A stretch of DNA of 64,000 bases. It comes from Halomonas shengliensis (GTDB lineage: Bacteria; Pseudomonadota; Gammaproteobacteria; Pseudomonadales; Halomonadaceae). Position 1 is the first letter of the stretch. Each line of letters opens with the position of its first letter. The stretch is from the NCBI RefSeq assembly GCF_900104135.1, contig NZ_FNIV01000013.1, forward strand, positions 1 through 64,000, in the 5' to 3' direction. This document shows positions 31,889 through 40,375 of the stretch, in pieces. Below the pieces are notes generated by a model. That model was not told the origin of the DNA. It searched no databases and saw only the letters and a list, made by a program, of their open reading frames with translations. Made by a program: the position numbers and the translations under genes.

Positions 31889-32155
31889 TCAGGCAGCCAG
31901 GGCCTTGATGCGCTTGTTCAGGCGGCTCTTCATGCGCGCGGCCTTCTTCTTGGAGAGCACGTCCTTGTCGGCGATACGGTCGATGACCGGCTGCGCCTGC
32001 TGTAAGGCTGCCATGGCGGTGGCGTGATCGCCGCCGTTGATGGCCTTGATGACGCGCTTCACGTAGGTGCGGACCATGCTGCGCTGGCTGGCCTTCAGGA
32101 CACGACGACCTTCGGCCTGACGGGCGCGCTTGCGAGCTTGCTTGCTGTTTGCCAC
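31889..32155 (-). CDS. rpsT: 30S ribosomal protein S20
   Basis: An 88-residue, strongly basic protein (MANSKQARKRARQAEGRR...) that binds the 5' domain of 16S rRNA. The initiation codon is GTG at 32155, preceded by AAGGAGA; E. coli rpsT likewise uses a non-ATG start, linked to its autogenous control. It is flanked by its own terminator. Confidence 0.97.
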   Translation of the reverse strand: MANSKQARKRARQAEGRRVLKASQRSMVRTYVKRVIKAINGGDHATAMAALQQAQPVIDRIADKDVLSKKKAARMKSRLNKRIKALAA

Positions 32156-32353
32156 TTGCTGTCTCCTTGGAGATTCTTCGCCGCCCGTGTGGTGACGGCT
32201 TGGATAACGTATTGATCCGGCAGGAAGGTCGGAGCCTTTCCGCCGGCCTGGCCATCTGGCCGACCGCCGAAAATCGGCGATCGTTCACGGGCCGTGTCTG
32301 AGAGGATGGCGCATCCTACCACAGCCCGCATCGCCCTTGCTATAGCGCCAGGT

Positions 32354-33493
32354 CTAGAGCACCACCAGGTTGTCGCGGTGGATCAGCTCCGGCGCCTCCA
32401 TGAAGCCGAGGATGCCCGCGATCTGGTGGCTGGGTCGGCCGAGGATGCGCAGGGCGTCATCCACCCCGTAGTTGACCAGCCCCTTGGCCACCCGCTCGCC
32501 GGCCTCGTCGACGCACAGCACCATGTCGCCGCGCACGAAGTTGCCGGCGGCGGCCTTGACCCCCACCGGCAGCAGGCTGGAGCCCCGGCTGCGCAGCACC
32601 TTCACCGCCCCGGCATCCAGGGTCAGGGTGCCGCGCACCTGCAGCTGGCCGGCCAGCCAGCGCTTGCGCGCCGCCATGGGTTCGCGCTCGGGGAACAGCA
32701 GGGTACCCAGCCGCTCGCCCTCGATCAGCCGGGTCAGCACCTCGGCCTGGCGCCCGCCGGCGATGGCGGTCACCGCGCCGGAGCGTGCCGCCAGGCGCGC
32801 GGCGCGCACCTTGGTGGCCATGCCGCCGCGTCCCAGCGCCCCGCCACCACCGGCCACCGCCGCCAGCGCCGGGTCGTCGGCGCGCCCCTCGCGGATAAGC
32901 CGCGCCTCGGGGTGGTGGCGGGGGTCGGCGTCGAAGAGCCCGTCCTGGTCGGTGAGGATCACCAGGGCGTCGGCCTCCAGCAGGTTGGCCACCAGGGCGC
33001 CCAGGGTGTCGTTGTCGCCGAAGCGGATCTCGTCGGTGACCACGGTGTCGTTCTCGTTGACCACCGGCACCACCCGCAGGTCCACCAGGGTGCGCAGCGC
33101 CGAGCGCGCGTTGAGGTAACGCTTGCGGTTGGAGAGGTCGTCATGGGTGAGCAGCACCTGGGCGGTGAGCAGGCCGTGGCGGGCGAAGTGCCCCTCGTAG
33201 CACTCGGTGAGGCCGTTCTGGCCCACCGCGGCGGCGGCCTGCAGCTGGTGCACCGCCGAGGGGCGCACCTGCCAGCCGAGCCGCACCATGCCGGCGGCCA
33301 CCGCCCCGGAGGAGACCAGCACCACCTCGATGCCGCGGCGATGCAGCGCGGCGATCTGGTCCACCCAGCCGCCGATCGCCGCCTCGTCGAGGCCACGGCC
33401 GTCGTTGGTCAGCAGCGCACTGCCGATCTTCACCACCACCCGGCGGGCGCCGACCAGCGCCTCGCGACTCATCACCTGCCCGTTGCGTTCCAT
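32354..33493 (-). CDS. proB: Glutamate 5-kinase
   Basis: First step of proline synthesis, phosphorylating glutamate. The 379-residue protein has an amino-acid-kinase domain ([32 protein letters not shown]) and a C-terminal PUA domain. In halophiles proline is also a compatible solute. The ATG at 33493 begins MERNGQV; the ATG at 33472 is the other possibility. It starts 13 bp after cgtA in the rplU-rpmA-cgtA-proB series. Confidence 0.95.
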   Translation of the reverse strand: MERNGQVMSREALVGARRVVVKIGSALLTNDGRGLDEAAIGGWVDQIAALHRRGIEVVLVSSGAVAAGMVRLGWQVRPSAVHQLQAAAAVGQNGLTECYEGHFARHGLLTAQVLLTHDDLSNRKRYLNARSALRTLVDLRVVPVVNENDTVVTDEIRFGDNDTLGALVANLLEADALVILTDQDGLFDADPRHHPEARLIREGRADDPALAAVAGGGGALGRGGMATKVRAARLAARSGAVTAIAGGRQAEVLTRLIEGERLGTLLFPEREPMAARKRWLAGQLQVRGTLTLDAGAVKVLRSRGSSLLPVGVKAAAGNFVRGDMVLCVDEAGERVAKGLVNYGVDDALRILGRPSHQIAGILGFMEAPELIHRDNLVVL

Positions 33494-33506
33494 TCGCTCT
33501 CGTTCC

Positions 33507-34694
33507 TCAGGGCGCGTATTCGACCTCGACGTCGTAGTCGTCGTCATCGAAATCGTCATCATCCTCGTCGGCCGGCTTGCGCTTGCGACCAAGCCGCGCC
33601 TCGGTGCGGGCCACCGCCTCGTCCTCCATGCGTGCGCGCATCTCGCGGGCACGCTCGGCGGCCTCCTCGTCCTCGTTCTCCAGACGGCGCTGCTCGGTCA
33701 GCCAGCGGTGGGCGGCCTGCACCAGGGCGTCGGTGCCGTCGCCGGAGATCGCCGAGATGCGGAACACCGGGCCTTGCCAGCCCAGGCGGCGCACGATCTC
33801 GTCGGCCTTCGCCTGGCGCTCGTCTTCCGGGAGCAGGTCGAGCTTGTTGAGCACCAGCCAGCGCGGCAGCTCGGCCAGGGTCGGCGAGAACTCGCCCAGC
33901 TCGTGGGCGATCGCCTCGGCGGCCGCCACCGGGTCGGACTCGTCGAAGGGCGCCACGTCCACCACGTGGAACAGCAGCCGGGTGCGGGTCAGGTGCTTGA
34001 GGAAGCGCAGCCCCAGGCCGGCCCCCTCGGAGGCCCCCTCGATCAGCCCCGGCACGTCGGCCATCACGAAGTGCTCGTGCATGCCCAGCTTCACCACCCC
34101 CAGGTTGGGCACCAGGGTGGTGAAGGGGTAGTTGGCGACCTTGGGCTTGGCCGCGGAGACGGCGCGGATCAGCGTCGACTTGCCGGCGTTGGGCAGGCCC
34201 AGCAGGCCGACGTCGGCCATCACCTTCATCTCCAGGCGCAGGTTGCGGCGCTCGCCCTCGGTACCGGGCGTGGTGCGCCGCGGCGCGCGGTTGGTGGAGG
34301 ACTTGAAGTGGATGTTGCCGAGCCCGCGGCGCCCACCCTGGGCCACCAGCACCACCTGGCCGATCTCGGTGACGTCGGCGATCACCTCCAGGGTGTCCTC
34401 GTCGATCACCGTGGTGCCCACCGGCACCTTGACGTGGAGGTCCTCGCCGGCCCTGCCGCTCATCTGGCGGCCCATGCCGGGCTGGCCGTTCTGGGCCTTG
34501 TAGAAGCGCTGGTACTTGAAGTCGATCAGGGTGTTGAGGGCGTCGTCACCGATCAGGTAGACGCTGCCGCCATGCCCGCCGTCGCCGCCATCGGGGCCAC
34601 CCTTGGGCACGTACTTCTCGCGGCGGAAGCTGAGGCAGCCATTGCCCCCCTTGCCGGCCTCCACGATGATCGAGGCTTCGTCGACGAACTGCAT
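33507..34694 (-). CDS. cgtA: Obg-family GTPase
   Basis: Essential GTPase in 50S assembly and stress control. The 395 residues comprise the glycine-rich Obg fold (about 1-158) and the G domain with G1 [11 protein letters not shown]3 D-V-P-G-L-I-E-G-A and G4 N-K-L-D. The C-terminal tail is unusually acidic, with runs of Asp, and unlike a regulatory TGS domain. AGGAG precedes the ATG at 34694. Between it and rpmA lie a terminator and an 18-bp palindrome, so it may have its own promoter or control. Confidence 0.96.
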   Translation of the reverse strand: MQFVDEASIIVEAGKGGNGCLSFRREKYVPKGGPDGGDGGHGGSVYLIGDDALNTLIDFKYQRFYKAQNGQPGMGRQMSGRAGEDLHVKVPVGTTVIDEDTLEVIADVTEIGQVVLVAQGGRRGLGNIHFKSSTNRAPRRTTPGTEGERRNLRLEMKVMADVGLLGLPNAGKSTLIRAVSAAKPKVANYPFTTLVPNLGVVKLGMHEHFVMADVPGLIEGASEGAGLGLRFLKHLTRTRLLFHVVDVAPFDESDPVAAAEAIAHELGEFSPTLAELPRWLVLNKLDLLPEDERQAKADEIVRRLGWQGPVFRISAISGDGTDALVQAAHRWLTEQRRLENEDEEAAERAREMRARMEDEAVARTEARLGRKRKPADEDDDDFDDDDYDVEVEYAP

Positions 34695-34706
34695 CTGTCA
34701 CTCTCC

Positions 34707-34724
34707 TGACGGCATATGCCGTCA
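34707..34724. promoter_or_regulatory. 18-bp perfect palindrome before cgtA ribosome site
   Basis: TGACGGCATATGCCGTCA is a perfect inverted repeat directly upstream of the cgtA ribosome binding site. It could be an operator or, in the mRNA, a hairpin next to the site. I know of no named regulator for it. Confidence 0.45.
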
Positions 34725-34730
34725 TGATAC

Positions 34731-34760
34731 AAGAAGGCCCCGCCGTGGCGGGGCCTTCTT
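34731..34760 (-). terminator. Terminator of rplU-rpmA
   Basis: A 14-bp perfect stem (34731-34744 with 34747-34760) starts 20 nt after the rpmA stop; the CTTCTTGTATC tail is partly T-rich. It would partly terminate before cgtA. Confidence 0.8.
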
Positions 34761-34779
34761 GCGGCAAGGGTCAAGCGTC

Positions 34780-35037
34780 TCAGGCGGAGACGACGCTGAC
34801 GAACTTGCGGTTCTTCGGACCCTTGGTCTCGAACTTGACCACGCCGTCGCTCAGGGCGAACAGGGTGTGGTCACGGCCGAGGCCGACGCCGGTACCGGCG
34901 TGGAACTTGGTGCCGCGCTGGCGAACGATGATGTTGCCGGCGGTGACGGCCTGGCCACCGAACAGCTTCACGCCAAGGCGCTTGGATTCGGAATCGCGAC
35001 CGTTACGGGTAGAGCCCGCTGCCTTCTTATGTGCCAT
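34780..35037 (-). CDS. rpmA: 50S ribosomal protein L27
   Basis: An 85-residue basic protein beginning [16 protein letters not shown]; its N-terminal tail reaches the peptidyl transferase centre. It lies 32 bp downstream of rplU in the usual pair. Confidence 0.98.
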   Translation of the reverse strand: MAHKKAAGSTRNGRDSESKRLGVKLFGGQAVTAGNIIVRQRGTKFHAGTGVGLGRDHTLFALSDGVVKFETKGPKNRKFVSVVSA

Positions 35038-35069
35038 GGAATAAACCTCCGTTCAGGGGGATGGACCGC

Positions 35070-35381
35070 TTAGGCGGAGATCCCGGTGATCTTGACTTCG
35101 GTGAACCACTGACGGTGGCCCTGACGCTTCATGTGGTGCTTGCGGCGACGGAACTTAATGATGGTGACCTTGTCGCCACGGCCGTGGGACACGACCTCCG
35201 CGGAGACCTTGGCACCCTCGACCAGCGGCGCGCCGACCTTGACATCGTCCTCGTTGCCGACCAGCAGCACCTCGTCGAAATCGATGGACTCGCCGGTGGG
35301 CACCTCGATCTTCTCGAGCTTGAGGGTCTGGCCTTCCTGAACGCGGTACTGCTTGCCACCGCTCTTGATAACTGCGTACAT
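35070..35381 (-). CDS. rplU: 50S ribosomal protein L21
   Basis: A 103-residue protein beginning [14 protein letters not shown] and ending in the [14 protein letters not shown] family pattern. The frame stays open far upstream but the conserved start and GGAGAG upstream fix the ATG at 35381. A good promoter lies about 105 bp upstream. Confidence 0.98.
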   Translation of the reverse strand: MYAVIKSGGKQYRVQEGQTLKLEKIEVPTGESIDFDEVLLVGNEDDVKVGAPLVEGAKVSAEVVSHGRGDKVTIIKFRRRKHHMKRQGHRQWFTEVKITGISA

Positions 35382-35485
35382 GCTTCTCTCTCCAGGACTC
35401 ATCGGGTTGGGCTCTTCGTCGGCCTGCTTCGAGTGGCGCCCCTTTCGGCAACCATCTGACAGGGAGCGAGATGAGTGGGCCGCGT

Positions 35486-35514
35486 AGTATAGCGATCTCC
35501 CGCCGGCCGGACAA
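35486..35514 (-). promoter_or_regulatory. Promoter of rplU-rpmA
   Basis: TTGTCC (35514..35509), 17-bp spacer, TATACT (35491..35486) on the minus strand. The -10 is near-consensus. Confidence 0.8.
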
Positions 35515-35588
35515 CCATCCGCCCGCCCCTGCCGTGCCATCGCCCACGGCCTCCACCGCCGGGCGGTGAAAGCCTCCTCCGGCGCGCC

Positions 35589-35617
35589 TTGACGCCCCCG
35601 AGGGGGCCCCCTAGCAT
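35589..35617 (+). promoter_or_regulatory. Promoter of ispB
   Basis: TTGACG (35589-35594), 17-bp spacer, TAGCAT (35612-35617). The predicted start of transcription is near 35624, which rules out the upstream in-frame ATG at 35616 and supports translation from 35685. The spacer is a near-palindromic run of C and G. Confidence 0.7.
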
Positions 35618-35684
35618 GGCCGGCAATCCAAGGCCAGAGGGGGCCGCCCCGCCCCGGCCCCCACCGACCGTCGACGTAGCCTCC

Positions 35685-36683
35685 ATGCCCACCCACGCCA
35701 CCGCCTCCGACACCGCCGCCCCCTCGCCGATCCACGCCGCCGTGGCCGAGGACTTCGCCGCCGTCAACCGCACCATCAAGGCCCAGCTGGGCTCGCGCAT
35801 CCCGCTGGTCGAGACCATCGGCCAGTACATCATCGCCAGCGGCGGCAAGCGGCTGCGCCCGCTGCTGGTGCTGCTGGCCGCCCGGGCGCTGGGCTACCAG
35901 GGCGAACGGCACGTCACCCTGGCCACCCTGATCGAGTTCATGCACACCTCCACCCTGCTGCACGACGACGTGGTGGACGAGTCGCACCTGCGCCGCGGCA
36001 AGGCCACCGCCAACGATGCCTGGGGCAACGCCCCCTCGGTGCTGGTGGGCGACTTCCTCTACTCGCGCTCCTTCCAGATGATGGTGGAGGTGGGCTCCAT
36101 GCGGATCATGGACGTGCTCTCCTCGGCCACCTGCGTGATCGCCGAGGGCGAGGTGCAGCAGCTCACCAACGTCGGCAACCCGGACATCGACGAGGCGGCC
36201 TACTTCGAGACCATCCAGGGCAAGACGGCGATGCTCTTCGAGGCGGCCAGCCACAGCGGCGCCATCCTCGCCGAGGCCACCCCGGAGCAGGAGGCCGCGC
36301 TGCAGTACTACGGTCGCTACCTGGGCCTGGCCTTCCAGCTGATCGATGACCTGCTCGACTACCAGGGCGACGCCGAGGCGATGGGCAAGAACGTCGGCGA
36401 CGACCTGGCCGAGGGCAAGCCCACCCTGCCGCTGATCCAGGCCATGGCACAGGGCACCCCGGAGCAGGCAAAGCTGATCCGCCGGGCGATCCGCCAGGGC
36501 GGCCTCGACCACCTCCAAGAGGTGCTGGAGATCATCGACGCCACCGGCGCCCTGGCCTATACGCGCAGCCGCGCCGAGGAGATGGCCGACCTCGCCCTGG
36601 CCCAGCTCGAGGCGCTGCCGCCCAGCCCCTACCGCGACAGCATGGCCGAGCTGGCCCGCCTGGCGGTGGACCGGCAGGCGTAA
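35685..36683 (+). CDS. ispB: Octaprenyl diphosphate synthase (polyprenyl synthase)
   Basis: Elongates farnesyl diphosphate to the long prenyl tail of ubiquinone. The 332-residue trans-prenyltransferase has G-G-K-R-L-R-P, the first Asp-rich motif [15 protein letters not shown] and the second [10 protein letters not shown]. Chain length (C40 or C45) cannot be read with certainty. No clear Shine-Dalgarno precedes the ATG at 35685. It is divergent from rplU, as in E. coli. Confidence 0.94.
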   Translation: MPTHATASDTAAPSPIHAAVAEDFAAVNRTIKAQLGSRIPLVETIGQYIIASGGKRLRPLLVLLAARALGYQGERHVTLATLIEFMHTSTLLHDDVVDESHLRRGKATANDAWGNAPSVLVGDFLYSRSFQMMVEVGSMRIMDVLSSATCVIAEGEVQQLTNVGNPDIDEAAYFETIQGKTAMLFEAASHSGAILAEATPEQEAALQYYGRYLGLAFQLIDDLLDYQGDAEAMGKNVGDDLAEGKPTLPLIQAMAQGTPEQAKLIRRAIRQGGLDHLQEVLEIIDATGALAYTRSRAEEMADLALAQLEALPPSPYRDSMAELARLAVDRQA

Positions 36684-36701
36684 AAACGCCCGCCCACGGG
36701 C

Positions 36702-36729
36702 TTGCATTCCGGCCGCGCTTGCGTAAAAT
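36702..36729 (+). promoter_or_regulatory. Promoter of tRNA-Pro
   Basis: TTGCAT (36702-36707), 16-bp spacer, TAAAAT (36724-36729), about 40 bp upstream of the tRNA. Confidence 0.7.
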
Positions 36730-36768
36730 ACGCTGCGTCGAAGAGGCAACCCCTCGCGAGAACGACAT

Positions 36769-36845
36769 CGGAGTATAGCTCAGCTTGGTAGAGCGCTGCC
36801 TTCGGGAGGCAGAGGTCGTAGGTTCGAATCCTGCTACTCCGACCA
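36769..36845 (+). tRNA. proK: tRNA-Pro (anticodon CGG)
   Basis: A 77-nt cloverleaf with acceptor CGGAGTA/TACTCCG, D arm, anticodon stem CTGCC/GGCAG with loop TTCGGGA (anticodon CGG), T arm GTTCGAATC, and encoded ACCA end. It reads the CCG proline codon, which is frequent in this GC-rich genome. No integrase or duplicated 3' end follows, so it is not an occupied attachment site here. Confidence 0.97.
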
Positions 36846-36853
36846 ACGAATTC

Positions 36854-36884
36854 AAGGCCTTGCGGATCACCGCAAGGCCTTTTT
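36854..36884 (+). terminator. Terminator of tRNA-Pro
   Basis: 12-bp perfect stem AAGGCCTTGCGG/CCGCAAGGCCTT (36854-36865 with 36870-36881, 4-nt loop) followed by TTT. Confidence 0.92.
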
Positions 36885-36953
36885 CGTTGTCCGGCATGCC
36901 GGCCGCCGCACGCCCCTGACGCCCGAAGGCAGGGGGCGCGAGTTCGAGAGCCG

Positions 36954-37406
36954 TCAGGTCACGGTGATCACGCCGCAGCCGGCGGTGTGGCTGACCTTGT
37001 GGGAGACGCTGCCGAACACCATGCCGCGCACGTCGCCGAGGCCGCGGCTGCCCATCACGATGACATCGGCACCGACGCGCTCCGCCTCCTCGGTGATGCG
37101 CTCGGCCGGGCGCCCTTGGCGCACGCTCTCCTCCACCGTCAGGTCGCCCAGATCCACCGCTTCGCGGGCCTGGTCGATCACCTTGTGGGCCTCCTCCTTC
37201 ATGCCCTCGGCAAGCTTCTCGCGCTCCGCCTCGGAGAAGGGCTCGGCGGTACCGCCGGTGAACAGGCCGATATTGTCGGGCGGAAACTCCGCCACCGTCA
37301 TCAGGTGCAGGGTAGCCTTACCCCCCTGCGCCAGGGAGGCGGCGACCCGCAGCGCCTTGATGGCGTGCTCGGAACCGTCGAGGGGGACCAGGATCCTGGA
37401 GTACAT
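36954..37406 (-). CDS. Universal stress protein (UspA family)
   Basis: A 150-residue Usp-fold protein. It keeps the ATP-binding signature G-x2-G-x9-G-S (in GSRGLGDVRGMVFGSVSHKV), placing it in the nucleotide-binding subgroup. Residues 40-60 carry an insert (FPPDNIGLFTGGTAEPFSEA). It starts with ATG at 37406 after CAGGAG, 124 bp downstream of a transporter gene. In Halomonas, Usp proteins accompany some solute transporters (TeaD), but no direct link is shown here. Confidence 0.88.
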   Translation of the reverse strand: MYSRILVPLDGSEHAIKALRVAASLAQGGKATLHLMTVAEFPPDNIGLFTGGTAEPFSEAEREKLAEGMKEEAHKVIDQAREAVDLGDLTVEESVRQGRPAERITEEAERVGADVIVMGSRGLGDVRGMVFGSVSHKVSHTAGCGVITVT

Positions 37407-37530
37407 GGCGTCGCTCCTGCAGCTGCCGAAGGAAGAGGGGGCGCACGCTGGCGCCGTCTCTCCCAGCATAGTCCGCCGCGCGGAACTCGCCTTGTCCTGC
37501 ATCAAGGGAGCCCTGTCCGCTGGGCCCTCC

Positions 37531-39009
37531 TTACAGGGCCCAGCCGAACCCCAGCAGCGGCATCGCCAGGGCGAAGACCACCGCCACGATCACGGCCAGC
37601 GCCGCGAGGCTGACCAGGGCGCCGGCGCGCACCATCTCGGCCACGCTGAGCTGACCGCTGGCGAAGACCACAGCATTGGGCGGCGTCGCCACCGGCAGCA
37701 TGAAGGCGCAGCTGGCGGCCAGGGCCACCGGCACGGAGAGCAGCAGCGGGCTGTGTCCGAGGCTCACCGTCAGCGAGGCGGTGAGCGGCAGGATGGCGGC
37801 GGCGGTGGCGGTGTTGCTGGTCACATGGCTCATCGCCATCACCACCAGCGCCACCGCGGCGACCAGCCCCCAGGTCGGCCAGCGGCCGAACACGGCGAGC
37901 CCCTCGGCGACCGCCGCGGCCAGGCCGCTGGATTCGATGGCGGCGCCCAGGCTGAGGCCACCGCCCACCATGATCAGCACGCCCCAGGGCAGCTGGGCGG
38001 CGGCCTCCCAGTCCATCAGGAACTGGCGCTGGGCCCAGCGCGCCGGCACCACGAACAGCAGCACCGCGGCGGTCACCGCGATGCCGGCGTCGCTCAGCGC
38101 CACGCCCAGCCAGGCCTCGAGCAGTGGGCGGAACACCCAGGCCAGGGCGACCAGCACGAAGATGGTGGCCACCCGCCGCTCGGGGTCGGTCATGCGCCCC
38201 AGGTCGCGGGCCTGCTCCTCCAGCATGGCGGCCACCCCCGGCAGGGGCTTGCGGCCCAGCGGGTAGATGCGGCGCGTCAGCAGCCACCAGGCCAGCGCCA
38301 GCAGCAGCAAGGCCGGCGGCAGCGCCACCGCCATCCACTCGGCGAAGCCGATCTCGATGCCGTAGCTGTCGGCCATGAAGCCGGCCAGCAGGGCGTTGGG
38401 CGGGGTGCCGATCAGGGTGCCCATGCCGCCGATGTTGGCGCCCAGGGCGATCCCCAGCAGCAGGGTCAGCGCCAGATGGTGGCTGGCCCCCTCGCCGCCC
38501 TGGCGCTTGAGCATCTCCAGCACCGAGAGGCCGATGGGCACCATCAGCGCCGCCGTGGCGGTGTTGCTCACCCACATGCTGAGCCCGGCGGTGGCGACCA
38601 TGAAGCCCGCCACCAGGTGGTCGGGACGGCGTCCCGCCACGCGCAACACCAGCATGGCGATGCGTCGATGCAGCCCCCAGCGCTGGATCGCCTCGGCCAG
38701 CAGGAAGCCGCCCAGGAACAGGAAGATCAGCGGGTTGGCGTAGGGCGCGGCGACCGCCTCGATGGGCGCCACCTCCAGCAGCGGCAGCAGCACCAGCGGC
38801 AGCAGCGCCGTGACCGCGATGGGCACCGGCTCCAGCACCCACCAGGCCGCCATCCAGGCGGTGAGGGCCACCACCTGCCAGGCCGCCACGGGGAGCCCCT
38901 CGGGTGCCGGCGACACCAGCACCAGGCCCGCCAGCAGGGGGCCCAGCAGCAGGCCCAGCGGCACCTTGAGCCGCGCCAGCCGGGAGGGAGACTCCGTCTC
39001 AGTCGTCAT
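37531..39009 (-). CDS. DASS (SLC13)-family anion:sodium symporter
   Basis: A 492-residue membrane protein of the divalent-anion:sodium symporter family, which moves dicarboxylates, citrate or sulfate. The two repeated substrate/sodium motifs S-N-T-A-T are seen (WVSNTATAALM and VTSNTATAAAIL), as are about 11-12 membrane helices. The substrate cannot be assigned. It overlaps the small upstream gene by 11 bp and is probably cotranslated. The stop codon lies in the loop of an 8-bp hairpin (37521-37542) that may act in termination. Confidence 0.88.
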   Translation of the reverse strand: MTTETESPSRLARLKVPLGLLLGPLLAGLVLVSPAPEGLPVAAWQVVALTAWMAAWWVLEPVPIAVTALLPLVLLPLLEVAPIEAVAAPYANPLIFLFLGGFLLAEAIQRWGLHRRIAMLVLRVAGRRPDHLVAGFMVATAGLSMWVSNTATAALMVPIGLSVLEMLKRQGGEGASHHLALTLLLGIALGANIGGMGTLIGTPPNALLAGFMADSYGIEIGFAEWMAVALPPALLLLALAWWLLTRRIYPLGRKPLPGVAAMLEEQARDLGRMTDPERRVATIFVLVALAWVFRPLLEAWLGVALSDAGIAVTAAVLLFVVPARWAQRQFLMDWEAAAQLPWGVLIMVGGGLSLGAAIESSGLAAAVAEGLAVFGRWPTWGLVAAVALVVMAMSHVTSNTATAAAILPLTASLTVSLGHSPLLLSVPVALAASCAFMLPVATPPNAVVFASGQLSVAEMVRAGALVSLAALAVIVAVVFALAMPLLGFGWAL

Positions 39010-39238
39010 CGCCGTCCTCGGCCAGCCGCCGCGCCACCGCCTTGCGCGCCCGGTTGCGCCGGTAGAGCCGCATCAGGGCGATCCACAGCGCCGCCGCCAC
39101 CATGGCTGCCAGGGTCCAGCCCTGCCAAGGACGGGCGGCATCGCCCATCACCGTTTCCAGGGTGATGATCAGGATGAAGCCCAGCGCCTGGCTGGCGATG
39201 GCCAGGGCACGCAGGGTGTCGAAGGCGGTGTTGGCCAT
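38999..39238 (-). CDS. Small two-helix membrane protein, unknown
   Basis: A 79-residue protein with two predicted membrane helices (A-L-G-F-I-L-I-I-T-L and W-T-L-A-A-M-V-A-A-A-L-W-I-A-L) and a basic then acidic C-terminal tail. GGGAG precedes the ATG at 39238. The 11-bp overlap with the DASS transporter suggests a functional link, perhaps as an accessory subunit, but the family is unknown to me. Confidence 0.7.
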   Translation of the reverse strand: MANTAFDTLRALAIASQALGFILIITLETVMGDAARPWQGWTLAAMVAAALWIALMRLYRRNRARKAVARRLAEDGDDD

Positions 39239-39383
39239 GGCGGCTCCCGTTGGCGAGGGTGGCTGTGAGGCGGATGACACTCCCGTCCGCCGGCAGTAGG
39301 CTTGGCAGGGTTCCCGGCGGAGGCGCCCCAGTGTAACCGCTCGTCACGCCCCCGCCGACCCTGCCCGCAAGGAGTCACCCCAC

Positions 39384-40184
39384 ATGGATGCCATCGCCCT
39401 GGGCCCCTTCCTGCTCTCGCTGCCCCGGCTCTATACCTTCGTCGCCGCCCTGCTGCTGATGGGGGCCAGCGCCTGGCTGCTGGGCCTGCCGCGCCGCACC
39501 CACACCCGCTGGTTCAACGGCCTGCTGCTGGCCTGGCTGGTGGGCGCGCGCCTCGGCCACGTGGCCCTGAACCTCGACGCCTACGCCAGCGCCCCGCTAG
39601 ACGCCCTCAAGCTGTGGCAGCCCGGCTATCACGGCCTGTGGGGGCTGATGGCGGGGCTGATCTGGACCGGCTGGGCGCTGCGCGAGCACCTCGGCCGGCT
39701 GGTAGGCGCCATGGCCATGCTGGTGGTGGTCTCGGCGCTGTGGCTGGCCACCGTCACCCTGGCGCCCTTCGGTGGGGGCATGGCGCTGACGCGGCTGCCC
39801 GACCTGGCCCTGGAGGACCTCGACGGCAACACGGTCAACCTGCAGGCGCTCGAGGGCGAGCGGGTGGTGCTCAACCTGTGGGCCACCTGGTGCCCGCCCT
39901 GCCTGCGCGAGATGCCACTGCTCGCCGAGGCCGACGCCCGCGACGACGTCACCGTGGTGGTGGCCAACCAGGGCGAGTCGCTGCTGCAGGTGGTGCGCTA
40001 CCTGGACGACCAGGGACTCGACTTCCGCTACCCGCTGCTCGACCCCCACCAGGAGCTGATGGTGCTGACCGAATCCCCGGGGCTGCCCACCACGGTGCTG
40101 TTCGATGCCGAGGGGCGCGCCGTGGAGCGCCACGTGGGCGAACTCACCCGCGCCCAGCTGGATGGCTGGCTGGGGCGGGAGTAG
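39384..40184 (+). CDS. TlpA-like thioredoxin protein with Lgt-like membrane half
   Basis: A 266-residue protein. Residues 1 to about 125 are membrane-spanning and resemble the first half of prolipoprotein diacylglyceryl transferase (G-A-R-L-G-H-V, then K-L-W-x-P-G-Y-H-G-L), but the later Lgt catalytic signature is missing. Residues about 135-266 form a TlpA/ResA thioredoxin domain with the active site W-C-P-P-C and the cis-Pro region G-L-P-T-T-V-L-F. The domain is expected outside the cytoplasmic membrane, acting as a thiol-disulfide reductase. AAGGAG precedes the ATG. No cytochrome c maturation genes are nearby. Confidence 0.82.
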   Translation: MDAIALGPFLLSLPRLYTFVAALLLMGASAWLLGLPRRTHTRWFNGLLLAWLVGARLGHVALNLDAYASAPLDALKLWQPGYHGLWGLMAGLIWTGWALREHLGRLVGAMAMLVVVSALWLATVTLAPFGGGMALTRLPDLALEDLDGNTVNLQALEGERVVLNLWATWCPPCLREMPLLAEADARDDVTVVVANQGESLLQVVRYLDDQGLDFRYPLLDPHQELMVLTESPGLPTTVLFDAEGRAVERHVGELTRAQLDGWLGRE

Positions 40185-40375
40185 TAGCCGGGCTATCAAG
40201 GTTAGCCATGCGGCAATAGCGAAAGGCGCCGGGAAAGCCTTGAGCTGCGGATAGCCCTGTGAGGCAGTCCCGCGCTTAAGCCGCGCCGGGCTTTGCTGTA
40301 AGATACCGCGCCCTTGTCGGGCCGCCCCGTCCCGGTGGCCATGAGCGCACCCTGTTACAGCATCCTCGAGGCATC

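Noticed and set aside
35589..35684. Upstream start of ispB at 35589 or 35616
   Set aside because: These positions overlap the -35 and -10 of a well-spaced promoter, and the extra residues are Pro/Ala-rich without family match.
36769..36845. tRNA-Pro as attachment site of an integrated element
   Set aside because: No integrase, no repeated 3' end, and ordinary core genes follow on both sides.
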